Source: JAIBJN01 sp963775505 (GTDB lineage Bacteria > Actinomycetota > Thermoleophilia > Gaiellales > Gaiellaceae). Taken from it: a stretch of 64,000 nucleotides of DNA. Below the pieces are notes generated by a model that saw only the letters and a program-made list of their open reading frames with translations, was not told the origin of the DNA and did not search any database. The position numbers and the translations under genes are program-made. The stretch lies in NCBI GenBank assembly GCA_963775505.1, contig CAVZIL010000009.1:62001-126000 (forward strand), read 5' to 3'. This document shows, piece after piece, positions 8,066 to 17,122 of the stretch (position 1 is its first letter; the number at the start of each line of letters is the position of its first letter).

Positions 8066-10123
8066 TTAAGCGGGCCCGCGACCCGGCCCGGAGGGGTGCG
8101 CCGTCTGCAGGACGCGCAGCTCATCCAGCGGGATGTGGCAGCGCAGCATGTGTCCCGGCTCGACCTCCGCGAGCGGAGGCTCCTCGCGCTCGCAGATCTC
8201 TCCGAGCTTCCTGGGGCAGCGCGTGTGGAAGACGCAGCCGGACGGCGGCGCGGCGGCGCTCGGGATCTCTCCTTCCAGACGGATACGCTCGCCCGCCTCG
8301 CCCTCCAGCGTCGGCACCGCCGAGAGCAGCGCCTCGGTGTACGGATGATGCGGCGCCGTGAAGACCGTCGCGGCCGTTCCGACCTCCATCAGACGGCCCA
8401 GGTAGAGGACGGCGATCCGATCGGCCAGGTAGCGGACGACGCCGAGGTCGTGGGAGATGAAGACGTACGAGACCCCCCGCTCGATCTGCAGGTCGACCAG
8501 CAGGTTGAGTATCGCCGCCTGGACGGACACGTCGAGGGCCGAGGTTGGCTCGTCGCAGACGACGAGGCGCGGCTCGCCGGCGAAGGCCCGGGCGATGGCG
8601 ACGCGCTGCTTCAGCCCGCCCGAGAGCTGAGCCGGACGGGCGCCGAGCAGCCGCTCGTCGAAGCGAACCGCTTCCGCAAGCGCGTGCACCCTGGCGTCGC
8701 GGTCCTCGCCTCGGAGGCCGAGGAGCTTCGTCAAGGCCCGCGCGAGTATTCGCCTGGCCGAGAAGCGGCGGTTGAGGGCAGAGTCAGGGTTCTGGAAGAC
8801 GACCTGTAGCGCCCGCACCTCGGCGGTGCTCCGGTCGCCCAGAGCAGCCGCGAGCGCTTCGCCGTTCAGCTCCACGAGGGTTCCCGGGTCGGGAGGCGTG
8901 AGGCCGAGGAGGACGCGGGCGAGCGTCGTCTTGCCGCTTCCCGACTCGCCCACGAGGCCCAGCGTCTCCCCCGTCTCGACCTGAAGAGTGACGCCGGCGA
9001 GCGCGTGCACGTCGTGGCCCTCCTGGCGAAAGGTCTTGGCCGCGTCGGCGATCCCCAGGAGCGGGGCGCCGCGGGCGTCTCGGGCGGCGCTGCCCCCGAG
9101 ACGGGCCTCCGGTGCGTGCGGCAGCTCGTGGGCGTCCTGCCAGAAGTGGCACCGGCTCGTGCGTCTCGCCGACACGGGGTGCAGCGGCGGCTCCTCCTCC
9201 CGGCAGATCTGCCGCGCGAGCCCGCAGCGGTCGGCGAACACACAGCCGGGGAGCTCGGCCCCAAGCTCCGGCAGCAGGCCGGGGATCGTGTCGAGTTGCC
9301 GCTCGCTCTTTGCCGCGCCCCGGCGCGGGAGGCAGCGCAGCAGGCCGACGGTGTACGGGTGGCGCGGATCGTGGAACACCTCGCCGGCAGGGCCCTCCTC
9401 CACGAGACGGCCCGCGTACAGCACGCCGACGCGGTCGCACATCCGCCGCACGACCGCGAGGTTGTGGCTGATGAAGAGGACGCTGGTCCCTAGCTCCTCG
9501 CGCAGGCTTGCGACGAGGTCGAGTACCTCCGCCTCCACAGTCGCGTCCAGGCCGGTCGTCGGCTCGTCGAGGACGAGGAGCGTGGGATCGCACGCCAGCG
9601 CCATGGCGATGACCGCGCGCTGCTGCATCCCGCCCGAGAGCTGGTGCGGATACCGGCGCATGACGCTCGCAGGGTCGGCGATCTGCACCCGGGCGAGCAT
9701 CTCGCGTGCACGCTCGGGTGCCTCGGCGGACGCTGCGCCGGCCACCACGAAGGCCTCAGCCACCTGGTCGCCGACCCTGAGCGAGGGGTTCAGGGCGGCG
9801 CCGGGGTTCTGGTAGACCATCGAGACGGACCGGGCGCGGTACCGGCGCACGTCCCGCTCGGACATGGCCAGGAGGTCGAGGCCCCCGACCCGAATCGAGC
9901 CGCCGGTCACCCGTCCGTTCCGCGGCAGGTAGCGCATGACCGCGAGCGCGGTCGTCGACTTTCCGCACCCGGATTCTCCCACGAGCCCGTACGCCTCGCC
10001 GACCGCGATCGTCAGCGACACGCCGCGCAGGACCCGACGCGGCCGCCCGCGCACGTCGAACGCGACCTCGAGGTCGTCGAGCTCCAGCGCGAAAGGCGCG
10101 GCGGTGACGGGCAGCGCGCTCAT
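8066..10123 (-). CDS. Fused dipeptide/oligopeptide ABC transporter ATPase (DppD-DppF type)
   Basis: 685 residues with two nucleotide-binding domains in tandem. First: Walker A GESGCGKST (about 49-57), signature LSGGMQQR, Walker B LLVLDEPTTGLD. Second: GESGSGKTT, LSGGLKQR, LVVCDEPTSALD. Each ends with the oligopeptide-transport C-terminal Cys motif (CVFADRC... and CVFHTRCP...). Normally DppD and DppF are separate; here they are one chain. The ATG overlaps the permease stop (ATGA at 10120-10123). It powers the importer encoded by the upstream permease and binding-protein genes. Confidence 0.93.
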   Translation of the reverse strand: MSALPVTAAPFALELDDLEVAFDVRGRPRRVLRGVSLTIAVGEAYGLVGESGCGKSTTALAVMRYLPRNGRVTGGSIRVGGLDLLAMSERDVRRYRARSVSMVYQNPGAALNPSLRVGDQVAEAFVVAGAASAEAPERAREMLARVQIADPASVMRRYPHQLSGGMQQRAVIAMALACDPTLLVLDEPTTGLDATVEAEVLDLVASLREELGTSVLFISHNLAVVRRMCDRVGVLYAGRLVEEGPAGEVFHDPRHPYTVGLLRCLPRRGAAKSERQLDTIPGLLPELGAELPGCVFADRCGLARQICREEEPPLHPVSARRTSRCHFWQDAHELPHAPEARLGGSAARDARGAPLLGIADAAKTFRQEGHDVHALAGVTLQVETGETLGLVGESGSGKTTLARVLLGLTPPDPGTLVELNGEALAAALGDRSTAEVRALQVVFQNPDSALNRRFSARRILARALTKLLGLRGEDRDARVHALAEAVRFDERLLGARPAQLSGGLKQRVAIARAFAGEPRLVVCDEPTSALDVSVQAAILNLLVDLQIERGVSYVFISHDLGVVRYLADRIAVLYLGRLMEVGTAATVFTAPHHPYTEALLSAVPTLEGEAGERIRLEGEIPSAAAPPSGCVFHTRCPRKLGEICEREEPPLAEVEPGHMLRCHIPLDELRVLQTAHPSGPGRGPA

Positions 10124-10998
10124 CGCTCGAAGGCCTGGGTCAGGCCGTCGGCGATCAGGTTCACACCGACGACGAGGGTGGCGATGGCGAGGGCGGGGAA
10201 GAGCGTCGGCCACCAGTCGCCTGCGCTCAGGAGCCCGTAGTGCTCGAAGATCTGGAGGCCCCAGTCCGGCGCGGGCGGCTGGATGCCGGACCCGAGGAAC
10301 GAGAGCGTGGCGATGGTGAAGATCGCGTAGCCGAGCCGCACCGTGAACTCGACCAGCACCGGACCGAGCACGTTCGGCAGAATCTCGCCGAAGAGGACGT
10401 ACGGTGCGTGCTCGTTCCGCAGGCGCGCGGCTTCGACGTACTCGAGCTCCCGTTCCGAAAGGACGGCGGCGCGCACGGTGCGTGCGATGATCGGCGTGAA
10501 GACGACTCCGATGACGAGGATCACCGTCACCCGCGAGGGCCCGAGCGCGGTCAGCGCCAGCAGGCCGATGACGACGACTGGGATGGCCAGGAACGCGTCG
10601 ACGACGCGCATGATCGCCTCGTCGGTGAAGCCGCGGAAGTAGCCGGTGACAAGCCCGAGCGCCGTGCCGAGCACCGTGCCGACCAGCGTGGCGAGCAGGG
10701 CGACGATCAGGATGTCTCGGGCGCCTACGATCACGCGCGAAAAGATGTCTCGCCCGAGGCGATCGGTGCCGAACCAGTGCTCGGACGACGGCGGCTGGAG
10801 CTTGTTGAGGATGTCGTCGGCATAAGGGTCGTCGGGAACGACGGCCGGGCCGAAGACTGCGCAGAAGATCCAGAAGGCGACGATGACCGCGCCCGTCAGG
10901 AACGTCTTCGAGCGGAGGACGATCCGGATCCGCTCGCGCCTTGACGCCCGCGCCGAGTCGTGAACGACGATCGGGGCGATCTCGTCGACCGTGCTCAT
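10120..10998 (-). CDS. Peptide-type ABC transporter permease (DppC/OppC)
   Basis: 292 residues from an ATG overlapping the upstream permease stop (ATGA). An N-terminal segment with one membrane helix is followed by HWFGTDRLGRDIFSRV, a family hallmark, then five helices. The EAA loop for ATPase contact reads EAARLRNEHAPYVLFGEILP. Second permease of the importer; forms the channel with the DppB-like protein. The longer open frame to 11553 is a shadow of the other permease. Confidence 0.92.
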   Translation of the reverse strand: MSTVDEIAPIVVHDSARASRRERIRIVLRSKTFLTGAVIVAFWIFCAVFGPAVVPDDPYADDILNKLQPPSSEHWFGTDRLGRDIFSRVIVGARDILIVALLATLVGTVLGTALGLVTGYFRGFTDEAIMRVVDAFLAIPVVVIGLLALTALGPSRVTVILVIGVVFTPIIARTVRAAVLSERELEYVEAARLRNEHAPYVLFGEILPNVLGPVLVEFTVRLGYAIFTIATLSFLGSGIQPPAPDWGLQIFEHYGLLSAGDWWPTLFPALAIATLVVGVNLIADGLTQAFER

Positions 10999-11991
10999 GG
11001 CAGCGAGGCCTCCACCGGCAGTTCGAGCGGCTCGACGACGTCCTCGCCCCCGTAGCGGATGCGCGGGTTCAGGTAGGCGTAGGAGAGGTCGGCGACGAGC
11101 GTTGCCAGGAGATAGACGATCCCGATCACGAGCACGGTGCCCTGGAGCAGCGGGAAGTCCTTCTGGTCGGCCGCGCGGAAAATCAGCCGTCCGATGCCTG
11201 GGTAGTTGAAGATCAGCTCGATCGCAACCAGGCCGCCGATCAGGTATCCGGTCTGCGTCGCGACGACGGCGATCGTCGGCAGGAGAGAGTTGCGGAGGAC
11301 GTGCCGGCGGATCACGGTTCGGCGCGGCAGCCCCTTCAGCACGGCCGTGCGTGTGTAGTCGGCGTCGAGCGCCTCGACGGTCCCGGCGCGCGCCATCCGG
11401 GCCAGGTAGCCGAAGAGGACGAAGACGAGGCAGAGCGCGGGCAGGATTAGGTACTCGACCTGCGTCAAAAAGCCGGCTCCCGGAGGCGCCAGCGCCGTCA
11501 CGGGGAGCACGTCGAGCCAGATCCCGAACACGAGGATCATGACCACCGCCCAAACGAAGTCGGGGATCGCCGAGGCCGAGAGGCCACCCACGGAGATGGA
11601 CCGATCAGCGGCCCGTCCCTCGTAGAGCGCGGCGGTGACCCCACCCAGGATCCCGAGCGGAACGACCAGCAGAAAGGCCAGAAACGCGAGCTTGGCCGAG
11701 TTCCAGAGCGCCGGCCCGATTATCTCGTCCACCGGTCGGCGGAAGGCGTACGACTCGCCCAGGTCACCCTGGAAGATGCCGGCTATCCAGTCGCCGTAGC
11801 GGACGAGGACCGGCTCGTCGGTTCCGAGCTGCTCGTTGAGCGCCGCGACGGTTTCCGGGGCGGCGGTCGGGCCGAGGATGCTGCGCGCGACGTCGCCCGG
11901 CATCACCTCGCGAGGCGACGAAGACGATCACGCTCAGCAGCCAGAGCGTGACGAGGGCGAGCGCGATCCGCCTGAGAATGAAGCGCCCCAT
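10995..11991 (-). CDS. Peptide-type ABC transporter permease (DppB/OppB), frameshifted
   Basis: The N-terminus MGRFILRRIALALVTLWLLS starts at 11991 and encodes the first membrane helix in one frame; the rest, from MPGDVARSILG onward (DppB-typical), is in another frame. Removing one C at 11906-11907 joins them as ...VASRVMPGDVARS and gives a normal protein of about 331 residues with the EAA loop. The surrounding importer genes are intact, so an assembly error is more likely than a pseudogene. Confidence 0.85.
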
Positions 11992-12017
11992 GGCGGGCCG
12001 CGTCCTGTCGGCCCTTC

Positions 12018-13703
12018 CTACGTGACGAATCCCGCCTGGCTCAGGTCGAAGTGGCCCATGCCGGTCGGCTCGACCCCCTCGACGCTCTTCGTCCCCGCGA
12101 GGTGGTAGTAGAAGTAGGGGAAGATCGCAGGCGTCTCGTCGAGGAGCAGCTCCTGGATCTGCTTGGCGACCGCGCGCTGCGAGTCGAGGTCGAAGGCGCC
12201 GACGTAGTCGGCGAGGAGCGCGTCGAACTGCGGGTTCTTGAAGTGCGGCGCGTTCCAGGGTCCCTTGCTGCCGAGCGCCGACGAGAGGAACACGTTCGGA
12301 ACGCCCCGGTGTCCCCAGTCGGTGATGCCGAACGGCGAGTCGAGCCAGCGGGAGCCGCCGTAGGTGTAGTCGCCGTAGTAGGCCCCGTCGTCGGTGATCT
12401 GCAGCTCGACCGTCACCCCGATCGCCTCCGCCGCGTTCTGTACGAGCACGGCCAGGTCGGGGATCTCGAAGCCCTGCCAGCTTTCGAGCTTGACGCTGAA
12501 GCCGTCGCCCATCCCGGCGTCGGCGAGGAGCTGTCTCGCCTGCTCGACGTTGATCTCGCGTTGCGGCACCGACGGATCGGTCGAGGGGAAGACCGGTGCG
12601 AAGGGGCTGTCGTTGCCGAGGTCAGCCTTACCCTCGAAGAGCCCGTCGACCAGCGCCTGCCGGTCGAGGGCCAGGGCCATGGCCTGCCGTACCCGCTTGT
12701 CGGTGAACGGCTCCTTGTCGACGCGCATGTGGATCTTCCGGTGCTGCGCGGCGCGGATCTCGATCACCGTGACACTCGGATCCTCGAGCAGCGCCCCGCC
12801 GCCGGCGACCGAGAAGTTCGAGACGATGTCCACCTCGCCGCCCTGGAGCGCGAGCACGCGGGCCTGCTCGTCCTCGTAGAACCTGACCTCGCTCGCGTCG
12901 GCCAGCGGCGTCCGGCTCGTGTCCCAGTAGTCCGGGTTCTTCGCGTAGGTGACCCCGACCTCGGGCGTGTAGGTCTCCAGCATCCACGGCCCGGTTCCGA
13001 TGAAGGTCGACTCCCAGTCGCCCGTGAACGTCTTGGGAAGGATGATGAGGTTGTAGTTGTCGGAGCTGACCAGGTAGGGGAAGTTGCCGTTCGGGGCGTC
13101 GAGCGTGAACTCCACCGTCGAGTCGTCGGCGAGCTGGGTGTTCCCCGCCGACAGGACGCCGGTGAGCGCCGACAGCGCGTTGGACTCGTTGCCGAGGTGG
13201 TACTCGATCGTGGCGACGACGTCCTCCGCGCTGAGAGGCGTCCCGTCGTGGAAGGTCACGCCCTGCCGGATGGCGAACGTCCAGACGCTTCCGTCCTCGT
13301 TCGGCTCCCAGCTCTCGGCGATACGCGGCTGGAGCATCAGCTCGTCGTCGGACCACGCCAGGTACTCGCCCGACTGGCCGAGCACCGCGAGCCCTCCCTC
13401 GTCGCCGACCGTGAGCGGATCGAGGGCGCCGGCGGGCGAGATGAGGGCGGTGCGGAGCGTGCCGCCCGCCTGCGGGGCCGCGCCGGTCGTGTCGGTGGCG
13501 CCGGTGGCCGAAGCGTCGTCGTCGTCCCCGCCGCAGGCCGCGGCGATGAAGGAGAGCGACGACAGGGACAGCCCCAGGACGGTCCCCCGGCGGACGAACT
13601 CCCGGCGGTTGATCTTTCCGGCCGTGAGCTCGTCGATCAGATGGTTCTCTACCTCGCTGCTCGTCTTGCGAAACTCGTCGACACGATGCTGCTTGGCATC
13701 CAT
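12018..13703 (-). CDS. Peptide/nickel-type substrate-binding lipoprotein (SBP family 5)
   Basis: 561 residues. The N-terminus has a twin-arginine-like stretch NRREFVRRG, a hydrophobic segment and a lipobox ending AAAC, followed by an acidic-Ala-Thr linker, so it is an exported lipoprotein. Family 5 marks: WTFAIRQGVTFHDGTPLSAEDV and DKRVRQAMALALDRQALV. Start chosen at ATG 13703 because AAGGAGAG lies 5-8 nt upstream; the open frame beyond it is non-coding. Captures a peptide-like ligand for the DppBC-DF importer directly downstream. Confidence 0.92.
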   Translation of the reverse strand: MDAKQHRVDEFRKTSSEVENHLIDELTAGKINRREFVRRGTVLGLSLSSLSFIAAACGGDDDDASATGATDTTGAAPQAGGTLRTALISPAGALDPLTVGDEGGLAVLGQSGEYLAWSDDELMLQPRIAESWEPNEDGSVWTFAIRQGVTFHDGTPLSAEDVVATIEYHLGNESNALSALTGVLSAGNTQLADDSTVEFTLDAPNGNFPYLVSSDNYNLIILPKTFTGDWESTFIGTGPWMLETYTPEVGVTYAKNPDYWDTSRTPLADASEVRFYEDEQARVLALQGGEVDIVSNFSVAGGGALLEDPSVTVIEIRAAQHRKIHMRVDKEPFTDKRVRQAMALALDRQALVDGLFEGKADLGNDSPFAPVFPSTDPSVPQREINVEQARQLLADAGMGDGFSVKLESWQGFEIPDLAVLVQNAAEAIGVTVELQITDDGAYYGDYTYGGSRWLDSPFGITDWGHRGVPNVFLSSALGSKGPWNAPHFKNPQFDALLADYVGAFDLDSQRAVAKQIQELLLDETPAIFPYFYYHLAGTKSVEGVEPTGMGHFDLSQAGFVT

Positions 13704-13745
13704 GTGCCTCTCCTTCCCCGGTGCAGGTCCGGCGGGTAGCGCCCG

Positions 13746-13774
13746 CTTATAGCTCATCGCCGTGACAGCGTCAA
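13746..13774 (-). promoter_or_regulatory. Sigma-70-type promoter for the ABC importer operon
   Basis: On the minus strand TTGACG (13774-13769) is separated by exactly 17 nt from TATAAG (13751-13746). This is a near-consensus vegetative promoter about 43 nt upstream of the binding-protein start, giving a short leader with a good ribosome binding site. Confidence 0.65.
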
Positions 13775-13863
13775 TCGCGTCCGCGGCGGGTCGTTTCGAC
13801 CTCTGTCGTGAGTCCACACGGTCGCTGATGTAGACGGAATCCTCCGGTCGGAAGTTTGCCGAC

Positions 13864-14496
13864 CTACCGGTCGAGCCTGCGCACGGCACGCCAGACCTCG
13901 GGCCCGCCGTAGTCGATGTAGCGCGTTCTCGTCAGGTAGAGCTCGCCGTCCTCGAGGATTCCTCCGGGCAGCCTGCCCTGGTGGAGCCGGATCTCGTGGT
14001 AGTTGCGCGGGGAGATCTCGACGGCCTCCCTGTGCACCGGATTCTCGCCCCATTTGGCCGGCCCGTCGGGATCTGTGAAGAGGATGAGGTTTCCGTAGGC
14101 GCCTTTGACCAGCTCGAGGTCGTAGTAGCTGAGGAGGCCGTGCGCCGCGTATGCGCTCATGCCCGCGACGAGCCTCTCCTCGAGGTCGAAGAGCAGAGTC
14201 GTCTGGGCATCCTCCCGCGGCCGTCCGAAGAAGCCGACCACCAGGAGGTCGCGGGCGCCGATGAGCGCCCGCGTCTCGGGCACGACGAGCAGATGCCGGA
14301 GCCCGGCGGCGTCCGTCTCCCGGATGATCACATCCCTTCGGCTCTCGAACGGCTCGTCGCACCATGCGCGTGCACGCTCGCGCTCGTGGGCGAGCAAGAA
14401 ACGTAGGGCGTCCTCCTCCCGCTCCGTGTGGCTCGGGTCGGCGAAGGGCCTGCCGGGAACCTCTTCGTCGGGGCCCAGCTCGATCTCGTTGCCCAT
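13864..14496 (-). CDS. Conserved-looking hypothetical protein, 210 residues
   Basis: I do not recognise the family. The sequence is soluble, acidic at the N-terminus, with no signal peptide or membrane helix. A dense aromatic/charged stretch (SYYDLELVKGAYGNLILF, then KWGENPVH and RNYHEIRLHQG) looks like a conserved core of an alpha/beta fold. Flanked by the ABC importer upstream region and the lyase-like gene, with 32 nt to the next gene's end. Codon use looks normal for the window. Confidence 0.6.
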   Translation of the reverse strand: MGNEIELGPDEEVPGRPFADPSHTEREEDALRFLLAHERERARAWCDEPFESRRDVIIRETDAAGLRHLLVVPETRALIGARDLLVVGFFGRPREDAQTTLLFDLEERLVAGMSAYAAHGLLSYYDLELVKGAYGNLILFTDPDGPAKWGENPVHREAVEISPRNYHEIRLHQGRLPGGILEDGELYLTRTRYIDYGGPEVWRAVRRLDR

Positions 14497-14528
14497 TCCT
14501 GGAACCTAGCGCAGCGGCGCGGCGCAGG

Positions 14529-15962
14529 TCAGGAAATCAGGGCTCCCTTCCGTATGAGGCCTCGGACGGGCTCGAGGTCGGGCAAGAGCGTGTCGCCCTC
14601 GGCGAGGAACGGGACGATCTCACGCACCCGGGCGTATGCAGCGGCGGTGCCGCTCCCGAGGTGGGCCGGCTCACGGAGGTCAACGGCCTGGGCCGCGACG
14701 ACGAGCTCGATCGCGACCACCGACTCGCCCAGCGCGACCATCTCCGCCAGCCGTCGAGCAGCGAGCGGGGCCATGGTCATCCGGTCCTCGATCCCCTCCG
14801 CCTGCGTGGTCGTCACCAGCTCGTACGAGACGGGCTGAGCGAGGAGGCGCGCCTCCGCGGTCAGCGCCTGCGCCGTGATCCCGTATTCGCTCAGCGAGTT
14901 CTCGGCCAGGCCCTGCCGCGGCGCGAGCCCGTCCGGAAGGCCGCTGAGCGGCCCGTGGAGGAGCTTCAGCAGCCGCTCCGCCGAGCCCGTGAGCGTGGGG
15001 GCGAGGGCGATGCGGAGGAAGTCGAGGGCTGCGGCCAGCGGGAGGATCTCGAAGTTGGCGACCGAGACGATGCGATCCTCGGCGGGGACGACGAGCGGAT
15101 TCTCCTGGGACGCGTTCAGCTCGATGGCGAGCTGGCCGCGCGCGAAGGAGAGCGCGTCCCGCAAGGCTCCGTGGAGCTGGGGAAGACCGCGGAAGGAGAG
15201 CGGATCCTGGAGGTTTCGCGCGGCACCGGGCTCCCAGAGCGAGCTTCCCTCGAGGAGCGCCCGCAGGCGGGCCAGCGACTCGGCGAGGCCGGGATAGGGA
15301 CGCACCTCGGCGATGGCCGGGTGCAGCAGCGTCAGGTTGGCCGCAAAGGCCTCCAGGTCGAGTGCCCCCGCGACGTCCATCGCCTCGAGCAGGCGGTCCG
15401 CGTCGGCGATCGCGAGCGCCGCCATGCCCGTCGAGAACGCGTTCGAGTTGACGAGCGCGAGCGCCTCCTTCGCCTCCAGCTCCACGTCCGCAAAAAGGCC
15501 GTGCGCGAGGTCGGCCATCGCGGGAAGGTCGGCCTGGCCGAGTGAGCCGAGAAGCCGGACACGGGGATGCTCGCGCCCGTTCAGGGCGTCCACCAGCCGC
15601 TCGGCGAGCTCGGGCCGAACGCCGGGGGTGCCGCTCGCCAGCGCGTTCGCGAGCCGGAGCATCGTCGCGCGCACGATCTCGGCGGACGCGTCCGGGCCGA
15701 CGCCGACCAGGTGGTTCGCGACCAGGGCCCGATTGAACGCACCAACCTCCTCGGCGCGGACCGGGACCTTCTTCTTCGCGCCGACCCCGGTCGTCATTCC
15801 GTAGACGGCGTCGCCGCGCTCGAGCGCCCGCTCGACGAGCGTTCGGATCGCGCGCATCCGCTCGACGGCGGCGGGGGCGAGGGCCACGTCGGCGCCCTCG
15901 CGCGCGACCGCCACGAGCTCACCGATCGTGAGGCTGCGGCCGTCGAGCACGACGGTCGTCAA
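14529..15962 (-). CDS. Aromatic amino acid/histidine ammonia-lyase homologue lacking the MIO triad
   Basis: 477 residues from a TTG that overlaps the upstream gene's stop (TTGA). The whole fold of the HAL/PAL superfamily is recognisable: YGMTTGVG (Tyr loop), EAKEALALVNSN, RNLQDPLSFRGLPQLHGA, SQENPLV and EGIEDRMTM. But the position that in family enzymes holds the Ala-Ser-Gly precursor of the MIO cofactor (GSVGASGDLAPL) reads GSLGQADLPAM here. It therefore cannot form MIO in the usual way. MIO-free members are known, such as ergothionase, which eliminates trimethylamine from ergothioneine; that is a candidate, not an assignment. Paired with the MetE-C-like gene. Confidence 0.85.
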   Translation of the reverse strand: MTTVVLDGRSLTIGELVAVAREGADVALAPAAVERMRAIRTLVERALERGDAVYGMTTGVGAKKKVPVRAEEVGAFNRALVANHLVGVGPDASAEIVRATMLRLANALASGTPGVRPELAERLVDALNGREHPRVRLLGSLGQADLPAMADLAHGLFADVELEAKEALALVNSNAFSTGMAALAIADADRLLEAMDVAGALDLEAFAANLTLLHPAIAEVRPYPGLAESLARLRALLEGSSLWEPGAARNLQDPLSFRGLPQLHGALRDALSFARGQLAIELNASQENPLVVPAEDRIVSVANFEILPLAAALDFLRIALAPTLTGSAERLLKLLHGPLSGLPDGLAPRQGLAENSLSEYGITAQALTAEARLLAQPVSYELVTTTQAEGIEDRMTMAPLAARRLAEMVALGESVVAIELVVAAQAVDLREPAHLGSGTAAAYARVREIVPFLAEGDTLLPDLEPVRGLIRKGALIS

Positions 15963-17062
15963 CCCCAGACCTCGGCGGCTGTGTCGGCGATCGTCGCGAG
16001 CTTCGCCTGCTCGTCCTCCAGCGAGAGCGCGTTGCCGACGACCGATGTCGCGAAGCCGCACTGCGGCGAGAGGGCGAGCCGCTCCAGCGGCACCACGCCG
16101 GCGGCCTCCCGGATCCGGCCGGCGAGCTCGGCGACCGTCTCGCGCCTCGGCGTCTTCGTCGTTACGAGCCCAAGCACGCAGATCGCGTCGTTCGGGACGT
16201 GCGCCAGCGGCTCGAAGCCGCCGGAGCGCGCGTCGTCGTACTCGAGCAGGAGGCGATGGGCGCTGAGCCGAGGGAAGAGCCGCTCCGCGAGCCAGTCGTA
16301 GCCGCCCGCCACGAGCCAGCGGCTCGCCTGGTTCCCACGGCAGAGGTGGAAGCCGAAGGTCACGCCGGGATGATCGCCCATCACGAGGTTGTCGAGGTCG
16401 CTGCCGAAGTCGAGCCAGCGCTCCGCCGGCCACCCTCTGCTCTCGTAGAAGGCCCTGTACCGCTCGTCCAGGAGCAGCGGGTAGTGCGGCGCGTCGAGCT
16501 GAATGTACGTGGCCCCGAGCTCGACGAGCTCCGCCACCTCCTCCCTGAGGATCTCGGCGACATCCAGGAGGAAGGCATCGAGCGTCGGATAGGCGTCGCG
16601 GGAGCGCTCGGGGTCGTAGAAGTTCGCGAACAGACTCGGGCTCGGGAGCGTGACCTTCAGGACGCGGTCGGTGCGGCCGCGCGCGTACGCGAACTCCTCG
16701 CCGGAGAGCGACCGCCGCCGCCGGAGCGGCCGCACGACGGCGATCGGAGGGCGCTCGACCGTGAGGTCCCCGAGCTCCTCGGAGTGCCAGTCGCCCCAGA
16801 GAAACGCGTCGAGGTCCCACTCGCCGAACCCCTCGACCGCCGTGGGGACCTGGCTCTGGAACGAGAGCCGGCGCATCTCGCCGTCCGTGACGACGTCGAG
16901 GCCGGCGTCCTCCTGCAGCGCCAGCGCTTCGTCGACGGCCCGGTCCTCGACCTCCTTGAAGGCGGCGCGGGCGAGCTCGCCGGCCTCGAGCCGCCGCCGG
17001 GCCTCCAGCAGGGCGGGTGGCCTGAGCAGGCTCCCGACGACGTCGGTGCGGGCGTCGAGCAC
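15959..17062 (-). CDS. Cobalamin-independent methionine synthase (MetE C-terminal domain)-like protein
   Basis: 367 residues from GTG 17062. Only the catalytic barrel of MetE is present. Zinc ligands can be assigned to FHLCRGN (His and Cys), LLLEYDD (Glu) and LSPQCGF (Cys). Such short proteins transfer methyl groups to or from thiols in several catabolic settings and are often misnamed MetE. The downstream lyase-like gene overlaps its stop by 4 nt, so they work together. Divergent from the ATP-grasp gene with 60 nt between starts. Confidence 0.85.
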   Translation of the reverse strand: MLDARTDVVGSLLRPPALLEARRRLEAGELARAAFKEVEDRAVDEALALQEDAGLDVVTDGEMRRLSFQSQVPTAVEGFGEWDLDAFLWGDWHSEELGDLTVERPPIAVVRPLRRRRSLSGEEFAYARGRTDRVLKVTLPSPSLFANFYDPERSRDAYPTLDAFLLDVAEILREEVAELVELGATYIQLDAPHYPLLLDERYRAFYESRGWPAERWLDFGSDLDNLVMGDHPGVTFGFHLCRGNQASRWLVAGGYDWLAERLFPRLSAHRLLLEYDDARSGGFEPLAHVPNDAICVLGLVTTKTPRRETVAELAGRIREAAGVVPLERLALSPQCGFATSVVGNALSLEDEQAKLATIADTAAEVWG

Positions 17063-17122
17063 TGAGGCAGCGTAGTCGGAGCACCGACCGCTAGCATTCC
17101 GGCGCGCGGGGACGCGCCTCCG

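Noticed and set aside
12051..13739. 562-codon plus-strand ORF opposite the binding-protein gene
   Set aside because: Val/Arg/Glu-rich antisense shadow; the minus strand encodes a lipobox and SBP family motifs.
15963..17084. Apparent N-terminal fusion of the lyase-like gene with upstream sequence
   Set aside because: The extension is the out-of-frame shadow of the MetE-like gene; the TTGA overlap marks the real boundary.
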